From positions 26,266,501 through 26,330,500 of the forward strand of contig NC_071668.1 of assembly GCF_028554725.1 (NCBI RefSeq): a DNA stretch of 64,000 nucleotides. Reading direction: 5' to 3'. Positions 11,601-22,700 of the stretch are shown here, piece by piece. A program made the position numbers and the translations under genes. The DNA comes from Zeugodacus cucurbitae (lineage: Eukaryota; Arthropoda; Insecta; Diptera; Tephritidae). The stretch's first letter is position 1. Each line of letters starts with the position of its first letter. The notes beneath the pieces were generated by a model, which was not told the DNA's origin, did not search any database, and saw only the letters and a list, made by a program, of their open reading frames with translations.

Positions 11601-12040
11601 TAACTCATGTAGACTATGAAAAACAGTCCTTTGTGAAACCAGGATCCCCCTTGATTAGGTATTAAGATTCGGCAAAGAGTCTTGAGCCTACTACAAATCT
11701 GCAGAGATTTTCCACTTCATATCTGCTATTTCGTGCGGTTGTTGGAAAAAGTGAGATCAGCAAAGGCTTGACATTACAGAAGAAAGTGATGAGATGATTC
11801 CACTTCGTTCTCCTCCAGGCAGCTTCTACAGCTAGCTAAGTTAAGACTTTTAACCGTACCCCTACGACTAAGGAGAGGTGAACTTTACTGAGGGCGAAGA
11901 GCTCGGTAGACCTTCTGCGGTTTACCTGAAGCCGAAAGGATCTGGCAAGTGTTTGTGACTGACCACTGCTTGCCCAGCTCAGACGAGGACCACCTGTCCA
12001 GTAGTAAACTCAATAGCACAAAGGTGCTCCTACATAATGC
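11600..12040 (-). mobile_element. RNase H-type LINE 3' fragment
   Basis: This reverse-strand segment aligns over most of its length with 34.88-35.39 kb (+). Shared stretches include the gaaggtct..cg..gctcttcgccctc block, the cacctctccttagtcgtagg block, ctgtagaagctgc, catcactttcttctg and, past the ORF stop, cttaatacctaatc.a.ggggg and tcatagtctac. In the better copy this encodes the C-terminal cysteine/histidine-rich end of LINE ORF2. Here the cysteine motif is broken. No intact frame of useful length remains. Confidence 0.7.
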
Positions 12041-13970
12041 TCATATAATGCTCGTATACAAAAAGTGTGAAATTATAGTAGGATTTTATTGTGATAACAG
12101 CGCTATCAGACGTTGTTGGAATATTTTTATCGAATCGTGCCGAGATATGTGTACTTCGCTTTCTTCCAGAGAACATTGACGATTTACTTTTGTCAAAATG
12201 TTTGCCATTGCTTCATGTATGATTATTAGAAAATTTGTTTTCAATAATGTTCAAGACTGTTCAGGTTATCTAATATAAGTAATATCCAATATAAAGCTCA
12301 CGTTTCTTCCGATTTTTTTCCTCTGGAAATAATTAAATAATATAAAATTTCAACTAAGAAAGATATATTTTCGAAAAGTAAACTACCATATTAAATAGCT
12401 AACGGAACTTGATATTGTGATTGCATAACAACAGCAACATATTTATGGAGCTAAGGCATAGTAGAAGTACTTTCCAACTCACGCAGACTTAAAAGAAGCG
12501 CCAAAGAAATTGTGGCAAATCATTATTTCGCACAAGCTTGTGGCTGAGCATGGGATTTAAAATTTAATTACTCAACATTAACGATGGAAAATTCACGTTG
12601 GCGCGTGCCTAAGCATTTATCTCTCTTCATGCGGGCTAGAAAATACTGGCAACGAACGCACGCACCTAATACTCGTATGTCTAAGTGTGGGTGTGCTTAC
12701 CTCGACGCGGTTGTTTTGGGGGTGTACAGAGTTTGAATCACTTCCAGGCCACAGGCTTCAACCGCTCGCATTCTCAAGCCCACTCAGCACTTAACAGCTG
12801 AGCGAATGCTTGTCTGGCGGCAGGCGGTGCGATGCGGTGTGGTGCGGTGGTGTTCGCATTAAATTCTCAGTAAGCACTTCCGAAAATCCTTGCACACCCA
12901 CGAGCAGCAGCCGCTGCCACCGCCACATATCCTCTTCCTTACGACACTCATATCAATTTCCGTTTCCGCCTTATGCAAATTATTTGTGCCACTTCGTCTT
13001 CTTCGCTAGACACGGCTTCACACGGCAGATAGCGAAGAGGCAGGGCAGCTACTATTATTTGGCATTTTTGTTGTAAATGTCATCCTGTCACACATGTGCT
13101 CCAATGTGTTTGTGTGTGTGTCAGTAAGAACATGACAGCTATGCTGCTCATACTTGTAGCTGTCACCATGGTTGCCACAACAGCTGCGGCACGTTAAGTT
13201 ATTAGACATACTCTCTGCTCACCTGTAATTTTGTATCTGTGTATGCGTATGGGTGTTTGTGTGTCTGCTGAACTGTCGTGGCGTAAAGGCAATAAAAATA
13301 ATAACAATACTCGTAGCTGTAAATGCTTGCAGCAGGTGCAGTTGCCGCAGTAACTACGGTGATACTACTACGCTTTGAGGCGCTTTTATCATTGCTGTTT
13401 TCTCTCGCAGTTTTCGTTCACAACTTTTCGTCGTTTTATTTAATTTTTGGCTTTTCGTGTTTACTTTGGAATTTCTTTAGCTTTTACAAATTTATTGGTT
13501 CAAGTGAAATCGCTTTCTTTGTCCTCGTTAATAGAATTTCGTTCAATTCTGCTTTGGGGCTCATCTGTGTTTACTTCTAAAATAACAGTTGTTGTTTTAA
13601 AGCAGTTCTAGGTAAAGTATTTTACAAATTTCTTTGATGCATGAAAATAGTAGCTGTTTACTTATGTTAATAAGAAAATTATATTGTTTTACTTGCGTTG
13701 TAGAAAATTAATTATATTAAGGGACTTAGCTGGGAAAATAAAAATACACTTCTTAAATTAAATCTAAAATTAAATAATATAAAGCTCTAAAAGACATCAT
13801 GAGACAATGTCTCTGTTGTGTTTCTCCACTACTTCACCTACTGTCAAAAATGTCGTAACTCCCAGTAATTATTATTATGTCAAAGAACCACAATAGTTCT
13901 TAAACGCTACTAAGAATAGATAGATAAGCAATTGAGAACATAGTGCCGAAATTCTTCTTGTCTGGCCTAG
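12041..13970. other. Intergenic, mixed composition
   Basis: No gene recognised. The part at about 12600-13350 has higher GC, with G-rich triplet words (ggcggcaggcggtgcgatgc at 12816-12835, continuing to about 12852) and (gt)n near 13110-13122. The hydrophobic 85-codon frame at 13323-13580 is T-rich and leucine/phenylalanine-rich, as expected by chance from T-rich DNA. A 63-codon reverse frame at 13018-13209 has no motif. From 13600 onward the sequence is AT-rich and featureless. Confidence 0.5.
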
Positions 13971-13974
13971 AAAC

Positions 13975-14444
13975 CGCTTCCCCTTCCTCGGCTTCCTCCG
14001 GCGGGTACTGCATCGAACACTTTCAGGGCTGGAGTGTTTTCGTCCATTCGGACAACATGACCTAGCCAGCGTAGCCGCTGTCTTTTTATTCACTGGACTA
14101 TGTCAATGTCGTCGAACAACACATACAGCTCATCATTCCATCTTCTGCGGTATTCGCCGTTGCCAATGTTTAAGGGATCATACATCTTCCGCAAAACCTT
14201 TCTCTCGAAAACTCCTAGTGCCGTCTCATCGGATGTTGACACCGTCCACGCTTCTACACCATAAAGTAGGACGGGAATGATGAGGGACTTGTAGAGTTTA
14301 GTTTTTGTTCGTCGAGAGAGGACTTTACTTTTCAATTGCCTACTCAGTCCATAGTAGTACCTGTTGGGAAGAGTGATTCTGCGTTGCATTTCAAGTCTGA
14401 CATTGTTCGTGTTGTTGATGCTGGTTCCTAGGTATACGAAATTG
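13975..14444 (-). mobile_element. RTE-like LINE fragment (second copy)
   Basis: Reverse-strand fragment of the same LINE family as at 7.4-8.3 and 41.5-43.2 kb. The frame at 14090-14389 encodes MQRRITLPNRYYYGLSRQL, then LSRRTKTKLYKSLIIPVLLYG, then VEAWTVSTSDETALG, matching the region downstream of the RT core. It also retains the VLLYGVEAWT segment that is deleted in the 42.7-kb copy. Both ends are lost: the 5' edge falls after the FVYLGTSI-type segment and the 3' edge in the GGSRGRG region, without the terminal (CATA)n tail. No target duplication was found. Confidence 0.85.
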
Positions 14445-15123
14445 TATTCAAAAATTTTAGCGTCATCGATTCGCCATTACTCTGCTTGCTTATTTTGTGT
14501 GCAAGCAAGAACAATGTTAGTGAGGTGGATCAGATACAAGAAAGTATTCGGATACATCATTAAAGTGGCATAATCGCTTTCTTCAAATTTTTATAAATAA
14601 TAGTTTTTACTTTTATGAAAAGGTCCATTGAAATAGCTGTCAAAAATGACAATACACAATTTGTTATTAAACAATTTTTTTTAAATAACTCAACATTTGA
14701 GTTAAAATGCAATTTTGTTATACAGTACGTGAGGCATGGAAGATGCTCGAAAATAATAGCTTAATGAAATGTTATTTAGGTTGAAATCAACAATTTCTTC
14801 GTCAAAGATGGTTTGTTCGTTTCGCTACTCTCTAGAACGTAACAAATGACAATATATAACCTTTTAAAATGATGATTCTCACACAACAGGCAATGTCGAA
14901 TAACTGAATATTTCCGTAGGAAATAGAGTGTCGGACAAAACATATTGGACTCATGCCTACGAAGTACATTATCATCTCTTGTTCTGGGAATTATCATTTT
15001 AAACATAAACAAATTACTCAGATTTGAAGAATAACTATTTATTTTATGAAAATAAACACAATTTTAGAAACTATTTGACTCTTTACCTTTTTTACGGACA
15101 CAATTAAATATATTCAAATTTCA
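14445..15123. other. Intergenic, no gene seen
   Basis: AT-rich sequence without recognisable coding motifs. The short string tgtcggacaaaaca at 14932-14945 resembles the start of the Tc1-like inverted repeats at 41271 and 43291, and could mark an eroded terminus of the neighbouring Tc1-like pseudogene. No partner end was found. Confidence 0.4.
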
Positions 15124-15960
15124 GTGCGACAAAACATTGGAATAATGATTTTTGTTTAATATTTTATAACATAACCGTTATTTTTAATTATTTTACCGCA
15201 TCTATTAGGCATATAAGCTGTAACATTGTTAATAAATTGCTGTGGAATGCTTAACCAGGTTCGTTTTACAGCTCAAAACAATTGGTTTTTGTCTGCCTAT
15301 ATATTTAAGATTTTAAATAGGATTGAGATCGGTGATTGAGTTGGCTGCTTTGAAACATTCATACTTTGTGCTACGACCTAATTTTCCAATAGTTTCGAGA
15401 TTTTCTTTGGCTCGTTGTCGTGTTGAAACGACCACAAAAGTGACATATTCCACTTGGCATGGGGAAGCATCACGTTCTCAAGGATATCCTTATATAAAAA
15501 TCGATCCATAAAATTGACTCGTTGTAGAGGTTCAACACTAACCCACCCGGAAAACCCGGAAAACATTCCCATACTATTATGCCACCTAAACATGCTTAAC
15601 TGTACCACGGAAGTATCGAGATGTAACCGTTTATTTTTTGGTCGGCGAACACTTCTCATTCCGTCGAAGTATTTCAAATTAAATATTTATTTATCAAAGA
15701 CAAGTATTGTTTTTTATCGTTTCACTGACAAGTTATTGGGTTCCCCAGCAAACTTTAAACGTCGATCTTTGTCGATTATTTTTTGATTCAAACAGTTTTG
15801 GATGCTCTATAACTTTTAGCCAAATTGTACACACTTTTCTTTGTACAGTACGACTACTAACTATCATCTTTCAGTTTTAACCTCGCTTGCCGCCGATTTA
15901 TCTGGAAACTTTTTTAGGTCTCTAAGTGTGTTTGAATCGTAATGCCATGTTTTAGCTTTG
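15124..15960 (-). pseudogene. Tc1-like transposase pseudogene (second family)
   Basis: Reverse-strand Tc1-family transposase remnant. The open piece at 15378-15677 holds the catalytic core: a VWGCFSG-like start (here FRWHNSMGMFSGFSG), DRFLYKDILENVMLPHAKWN, then FQHDNEPKKISKLLEN, in which the second catalytic aspartate is the D of QHDNEP. Downstream in another frame come SITDLNPI (a decayed QSPDLNPIENLW) and a C-terminus reading SIPQQFINNVTAYMPNRCGK, then NNGYVIKY and a stop near 15155. The plus-strand string cagtgcgacaaaacattgg at 15127-15145 looks like a Tc1 terminus, but no inverted partner was found on the other side. Several frameshifts and stops make it inactive. It is distinct from the copies at 0.8 and 30.7 kb. 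Confidence 0.8.
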
Positions 15961-18090
15961 GGTCGTTCTTCACAATGGTGAGTTTTCATAGATACCTTTA
16001 CCTAGATTTCTTAATGTTTTTTTATAGCAATTAATGTTTTTGATAACATCACCTACTCATCCGCATTTGCCTTTCAATATAATAGCTATCATTGTGGTTT
16101 TATAATTCACAGTTTCGTATCATAACTAAAAATAACATTTCTTTCCGCAGAAATCCTCTTTTATAAAGAAATATAATATTTAATAATTTATTACATCGCT
16201 TTTGACTCAACCATTGCTTCCCACGTTCTAATTGTATCTTGACAGCAGAAATTAAATGCAATTACAGATAATGCATTTTAATTCCAGCATTAAATATTTA
16301 CATACACTCAGCTATATGAAAGTCAAATGTTTTCGTAATGCAAAAGTGCTTTTTATTATTGTTGTACTAGTTTTTGCGTTTGCGCTCTTCATGTACGCCT
16401 AATGCAGTCAGGCGATTATACTGCTGATAAATCTACTAGTTATAATGTACTTTTCAACAAAGTGGACTGATATGCACCAGTTTTAGGTCAGTTCCAAACG
16501 AAAACCTTAATTTTTTACTTCAAAATATATCCTCAGAAACAATTATATATTGCGTTTTTTCAAGTTCTTTGTTTGTTTGCTGAACAGATATTGATTCGCC
16601 GACGAAAATTTATACCCTTTCTGAACCATATCTTCATAAAATTGTTAGAATACTGTTGGTTTTCGGACTAGTTTAGTTTTAGTCAGAAAACTATTGGTGT
16701 AAACTGATTTAACTAACTGATATTTCACTGTCGGGTTCATATGAAAATATATGTATGTACACTTCTAGTATATTGCTAGTACCAGTTTATTACGAATACT
16801 TGCTGCTGCCTGAGTTAATACTATGTATGTTCATAAAAATCCGCTGTTAGATGACATAATCATATGGCACAGTGGAGTAGAAAAGGTTTATGAGAAGAAA
16901 AAAAAATAAAAAAATTCAAAACTTTATACTTTTTTAAATAAATAATGAATATATATAGCGATACTAGAGATATAATTCTTTAACAAATTGTCAAAATCTA
17001 TTAATTACTATTTTCCAGGTCCATTTATTAGGGTTTATATACACCAGTCTTATGAAATATTCAAATCATTTTACATTCTTCCTCCTTACATTAGATATCA
17101 TGTGTTCAGACATAACCTTTTTCCTTTATTTCTATTACTAGCATTAAAATTTGATCTGAGTGAAATAGAACACTGTAAACGCTATAAGACCCTCTAACTC
17201 CATTTATGTCTTCATACAACATTCTCTCATATACCACGTATCTTTGCATGGGTGCGAGTAAGTGATGTGCCCGATATATACGTGAATTAGCTTGTAACTA
17301 ACTAGCGTTTTAAGTGGAAGGTAAACACATCAAATACTTCGCTTAACTTCAATGTAAATTTAATGAAAATGTATTAGAAAGGGGGGGCGGCAGTGTAAAA
17401 GTGTTTCTCTCAGCTTTAGTTGGTGTTGGACGAGTAACTGTTGCTAATATCGCGCTAACTGCAATCTACTATGGCAATGTTGCATCCACTAAGTGCTACA
17501 TAAGCACTGACTGCTCATGCGTCCTAACAATGGTTGGTCCAGCTCTAGCTTGCCCTCATGCAATAGGAGCTAACGTCTGATCCCTCAACTTGTCTGCTTA
17601 ACAAATAGCTTTTGTTTTTACTTCGCTCGGCTTCTTTCCATACACTTTGCTGCAAGCTCCAAGCGCGCTTGTCGAGTACTCGTCATCAAAAAGTTTGTTC
17701 AGTTAATATCAAAACCATTTGCAAGGAAAACAATCCCACAGCAGAAACACTTTCGGTGCAATGACTGTGGTGGTATATGTATGTGTGTTGTTGGTATTGT
17801 AATAACTATATGTTACTTTCCGCACTCTCCTTGGTTCATTTCTCTGCGCAGTTGCTGCATTTATTGCCAGAGCAATAACTAGTATAACAACAGCAACCAA
17901 CTTGTATTGTAGTTTATATGAAATTAAGTACTTGGATCGTATACCACAATAAGCTCACTTTTACGCAGATTCACTTATTATTATAGCGCATGCAGTTCTT
18001 AATTATTCTTATAATATGGATTCCTTTCGTCAAGTTAAGAGTTTCATGGGTTTTGTCGGATAAAAAAAACCTATTTTCAATATATTTGAC
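15961..18090. other. Intergenic, no gene seen
   Basis: AT-rich with scattered poly-A/T runs and a G-run (ggggggg) near 17382. The reverse frame at 17709-17900 encodes a signal-peptide-like start (VAVVILVIALAINAATAQ) followed by about 44 residues. Its first codon is TTG, no ATG lies upstream before a stop, and no splice evidence is available, so it is not called as a gene. Confidence 0.45.
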
Positions 18091-18096
18091 AAAATT

Positions 18097-18220
18097 TCAA
18101 AAATTTTCATATAGCACAACTTTTTCATGTGCGCGCGCGCGCTCTACTTGCACTCATAGAGCGGTACACTAGGGCACTCTTACATATTAATGAAAAGTTG
18201 TGCTATATGAAAATTTTTGA
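18097..18220. repeat. 30-bp inverted repeat around a (GC)n core
   Basis: The left arm at 18097-18128 (starting tcaaaaattttcatatagca) and the right arm at 18190-18220 are reverse complements except for one extra t in the left arm. The loop of about 60 bases contains gcgcgcgcgcgc at 18131-18142 and the tacactaggg motif also found at 62 and 1755. It could be a small foldback element or the remnant of a hairpin-ended transposon. No target duplication is obvious. Confidence 0.85.
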
Positions 18221-20714
18221 CTGATTCAGAACTTTTTCGATTTGATTTTTATAGTTGACAGTTTAAGCTTCAATTTAAGCCTAATTACAGACTTCTAGCA
18301 CCTCAGCATAATTCTCTACACCTGATCAAAAAAGGCCAAAAACAGGATTTTTTGAGACTTTGAGTCCATTTTGCTCAAAACCTCGACGTGATGGGCACTT
18401 TTGGAGGTCATATTCGTGTTCAGCGATGAAAATCCCATAAGAATATCATTGTCTGATCTTTGATGCAGAGAAAAAGTTACTTTTTGTCGACCAGTGTAAT
18501 TAATAATAGATATTCGAAAAATAATGAGACACGAACAATTCGCTGATATAACATATTTATTCTGTATTAGATTTGATGAGTGTTAGTTTTTATATTTTGA
18601 ATTTAAGTTTCTTATAAAGATGGTTGCGAAATAATCGATGGATCGTTTTTTCGAACGTTAGTGAAAGTTGTCAAATTAATTTGTCTGTCGATACGACTTT
18701 CGGTATGGATGGTGAAGACGAAATGATGATGCGAAAATCGGAACGCAAGTCGAAAGAGAAGAAGTCTCGGGTTTATTTGGCGATCCTTTCTATCTCCTTT
18801 TCTGTGGTGTACGGTGTTGTTATGTATATGGGTGCGTTGATGTGAGAGATCTCTTATGTGATGTGGGGAGTCTGGTGAATATGGTTTATCAGTGTTGTGT
18901 ATTTGGATAAATGTTGTGTGCTAGTGTGGTGTGTTGATGCTTGGTGAGTGTGGGGGGATGAGTGAAACTCATTTAGACATTTACTATATTGTAAAATACA
19001 CCCCTCTAACTGACTTACTACCATTTCGTCATAATTTTGCATTGAAATTTAACCATTGTCATTTGAAAGTATGTATTATGTTCCCCACATGGATCTATTA
19101 GTGGTAAAACAACATAAGCTATGTTCTTTGCTAAGAGCTGAGAGGAAGAAAAAATATGATTAGATTGAATTAACCACAAAACACGAAATTTGCTATATTC
19201 TCTAGTTAATGAGTAATCTAACTTCAAAAGTAATAAATCCGTATTTTGAACAGCTTTACTCTGCTGGTGTTATAACACTCTTGTATTGGACCACCGTAAT
19301 ATTTTCCGGAAGACTGTTCATAAATCAAAATAGTATATTCTCCGTTTTTCAAAGTAAGCTTACTGAAAACGATTTTGCCATATAGTGTAATGATCGTATT
19401 TAGTCAAAATGAGATACCAATCTCCCTAAAATAAGAGGCTTCATTAATATCTCCCAGTTTCTATTTAATAATTTCATATGTGCGGGATAATTAGTAGACG
19501 AACTTATATACAGACACCGCGATAATAGATCTCGTTCGAGGTTTACGGGATTGAATAGTTTTAGCTGTTACAAACTACCTTGAGTAAAATTCAAAGAAAC
19601 AAATTTTAATTCTACAGAGTTAATTTGCATAATATATTTTCACCAATGACATAGTCGAGTATTATCTTTCACAATCTGCTTTGCGGCTAGTACTTCTCTG
19701 TTGCGAGTTAGAAGTAACGTTGAAAGAATATAATATCCCCAGAAATTTCCTCGGCAATAACAAATATGTTTTGCTTGAAAACAAAATTATAAAACCACAT
19801 GCACTCGCATAGCTTTGTACCATTTTTTTCCTGCAACTTGTTTTTCACTTGCAGCAGTTTAGCAACGCGAACTTTAGCCGCTTTCGACTTTCACAAACTA
19901 TTTAGTGTGGCGTGGCATTTTTCATGGCTTAATTAACGTAACGAAAAGAATTTTAATCTAACGCGCTCAACCACAGGCGGACTCAGTGGCTATGATTGCA
20001 TGAAAAGTTAAGAGCGAAAAGCACACTAACTGTAAATGAAAACACATTTACACACACACACACACACACATATACATACTTACACAATTAGAGAGAGATT
20101 TGATTGTGAGCATTTACATTGCATAGAAAATATAATCTCAGCATGAAGGGTTGGCTTGACTGAACCAGGACCAGACCAGTTGCTGAGCTGCCTCGAAATG
20201 AAGTTAAAAAACTGAAATTATAACAAAAATTCTGTTGACTGCCACTTTTAATTTTGCTCGCAGCTAAACTCCATTCTTTCAGCGCAGACACGTCACACAG
20301 CTATTCCCATTTGTGTGCGGCTGCCGCTCAGGCTGTCTCATCATCACGACCCATTTAAGAAGTTTACGCTCTCTTTTCTTCTTTTTTCTTGCAACCGAAT
20401 TTCGCATGTCGCTGAGTGACGTGGCAGCGCGATAGTCTGCAGCAGACAGTTTACAGTTGTGTTGCAAGTGTGCACGCACGTCGCGCCGTTTGCTGTTTGC
20501 CTTACCTTACAGCGCCACTTCGGTGGCTGTAACTGCATCCGGGCGACAAATTAAATATGCTCATTTGTGAAAAGAGACATTCGTGGAAAAATGCACATTA
20601 GGATAGTACTTTTGCATAATTTTCTGTTTAAATTTTTGGTCAATTCGGCTCTACTTTTAATAAGATGGTTGGATTCATTAAAATTTTAGTATACTTTTAG
20701 TTAGATCATAGGTT
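18221..20714. other. Intergenic; GT-rich tract and (CA)n
   Basis: No recognised gene. The 73-codon frame at 18624-18845 starts with TTG and contains a charged stretch (ERKSKEKKSRVY) followed by a hydrophobic one, but no family is recognisable. The sequence at 18860-18965 is strongly G/T-rich on the plus strand. The 20.0-20.6 kb interval is moderately GC-rich. Confidence 0.4.
20051..20070. repeat. (CA)10 microsatellite
   Basis: Uninterrupted ca dinucleotide repeat of 20 bases followed by a tatacata stretch. Confidence 0.95.
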
Positions 20715-21060
20715 AGGTTAGGTTATAGGGCATAGCTTTGTTACAAAACCCCAAGAAGTTAAAGTCGCCAGTCCTTTATGCAGCCGCAAATTTCTCGAAA
20801 TTAAAACCATAAACCCTCAAGAGCCGACAAGTGATTTAAGCCTTTCACAAATTTGTTGAGCCAACTAATATATATCCGGTTCATAGTTCGTCCTGCCGAG
20901 ATGTTTCAGCCGCATTCTAGCAAAAGCTCGACAGTGTAGGAGAATGTTTCAAGATGTCTCTAGCTAACCTTCTTCCATGCAATTTGGACAATTTGCCTTG
21001 CGGAACGTAAGCTCATCAGGCTGTGTCCAGTAAGGACTCCTACCACTGCGGCAATATTAT
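20715..21060 (-). mobile_element. LINE 3' tail encoding the ORF2 cysteine/histidine end
   Basis: On the reverse strand this reads VGVLTGHS. In another frame it reads CPNCMEEG, then a stop and LETS, then a stop and NILLHCRAFARMRLKHLG. This is the typical C-terminus of an RNase H-bearing insect LINE ORF2: a conserved GxLTGH segment followed by a CxxC..H..C motif and an ARxRLKHLG end. It continues to WGFVTKLCPIT and a stop, then finishes in ataacctaacctaaccta. Three in-frame stops within the zinc-finger-like region make it nonfunctional. It represents a third LINE lineage, different from those at 26.8 and 34.9 kb. Confidence 0.65.
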
Positions 21061-22257
21061 AGTTATATCGTAAAATTCCTTAAAATTATTAGGTCATTTG
21101 ATATTTTTGATCATATTTAAAACATAAAAATAGAGCAAGATTTTACAATTAAGAATATGTTCAATATGTGTTCTTGTTCTCTTTTTGGACACTTAACCTG
21201 AGCACATTTTTTATTATTATTTATTATTATTTTTTGTTGCCTATATGCAACATTGTACTTACCGGCTTCTAACTCTCGACTTTTTGACCAGCGGTTTTTT
21301 CAATTATGTAGACTTATGTGTTACGCAAGCTTACAGTTACTTTTTCTGATATGAGCTGTGCTCGTGTTCATTCAGCAACAGCCGGTTTCACGAAACAAAT
21401 TTAAGTGAAAAATAATTAATTTCAGTTTCACCATATGACTTAATTTTTATTTAAATGGTCACGCTTTGCCATTTAAATATTATTTAAATACAGTCATATG
21501 TAACCATGGTTACGCTTTTCTATCAGCTGAATTCCCATTTGTTTACCATTTTGACAAAGGAATACAATTTATTTGTTTACATAAATCAGCTGTTATTCTT
21601 ACTAACATCCCTGTCTTTTAATTTTTTGGATGCCAAATCTCAATAATGGTGAAACGCAGGAAACTTAAGTGCAAAGTTAAATAAAAATTAAAATTAAATG
21701 GAACTTAATTTTCTATTAAAAATTTTCGTGAAACCGCCTGTAAAGCTCCAGTTACCGATGCTTGACTTGACTCAGTTTCGAAAAATTTGGCTTGGAAAAC
21801 TTCAGCTGTTATTATTATAGTTTCTGGGTAGAGTTGCCAGATGTTTAGATTTAGCTATAAAATTAAGTTTTTTAAATTAAAATATCACCAAGATTGAAGA
21901 TTTTAAAACTAGTATACAAAATAATCTTCACTATTAGGAAATCTGTGAACACGTGAAGATTTTCTGTTTGGAAGAAAACTCTTTAATAAATATATGAATA
22001 TAGCTTTGAGCAGAATAGCACAAAATAAACGTGCACGCGTAGTTCAGTTTTTCGATATTTAGAATTGTTAGAAGATGTAATAAATTGGAGCCAGCCAAGC
22101 GTATAAATGATAGGTGAATAAATAATTTATTCAAATTGTATTTGAACATTTACGATCAATTTTTCATTACATAAATTCGCAAAATATTTTTTTTCTGAGC
22201 AGATCACCACAAATTCTTTTAATATTTTTAGGAACAGGGATAAACTATTAGACGAAA
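21061..22257. other. Intergenic, no gene seen
   Basis: AT-rich, with short repeats of the word ttaaat and no open frame with a motif. The 71-codon reverse frame at 21934-22149 has no recognisable family. Confidence 0.45.
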
Positions 22258-22700
22258 AAAATTTCCTCTGTATTACATTCAATTATCTGAGAAATTTAAC
22301 TATATTTTCGGTTGTTCATATTCCATATCTGGGGCATTGAAAAGTTATAGTCCGATTTCGACAATTTTTCACAAGATAGTATGCAGTATTTGTGTAAAGT
22401 TTAATTCCGCTATCTTCATTGGAAGATGGAATTCAAAATTGAGTTATATGGAAAGTAGTCGTGGTTGTGAACCGATTTTGCCCATTTTCCATTCGTGTTA
22501 TCAGGGTGTCAAGAAAATATTATATATCAAATGTCATTGTAGTAATTCATTGTACGAGTAATTCCTGAGGTAAGGTTTTCGACCCATAAGTGAGCGATGC
22601 CCATTTTTTATTTTGTAAAAAAATCTGAGTGCAGTTGCCTTCTGTCATTTCTTCTGTAAAATTTAGTGTTTTCGACGTTTTCCGTTAATAAGTTAACGCA
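22258..22700 (+). repeat. INE-like repeat, internal fragment E
   Basis: Aligns with the 5' half of copies A and B. Shared blocks are atctgag.ga..ta.ctatattttcgg, atctggggc.ttgaaaa, tagtccgatttcg, the cccataagtg.gcgatgcc block, and aaaaaaatctgagtgcag followed by the ctgtcatttctt and aaatttagtgtttt..acgtttt.cgtta segments. Both termini are missing, including the diagnostic inverted-repeat ends and the (cgga)n block. Confidence 0.75.

Noticed and set aside
13323..13580. 85-codon frame with several hydrophobic segments.
   Set aside because: T-rich DNA gives Phe/Leu-rich frames by chance. No charged loops or family motifs are present.
17709..17900. Reverse 63-codon frame with a signal-peptide-like start (VAVVILVIALAINAATAQ) suggesting a small secreted protein.
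   Set aside because: It begins with TTG, no in-frame ATG precedes it before a stop, and no promoter or splice acceptor is clearly supported. The remainder is driven by a tgtgtgttg-type repeat.
20711..20730. ggttaggttaggtt run, possible telomeric TTAGG repeat.
   Set aside because: Only about three units, flies lack TTAGG telomeres, and the run sits at the end of a LINE tail where such words are common.
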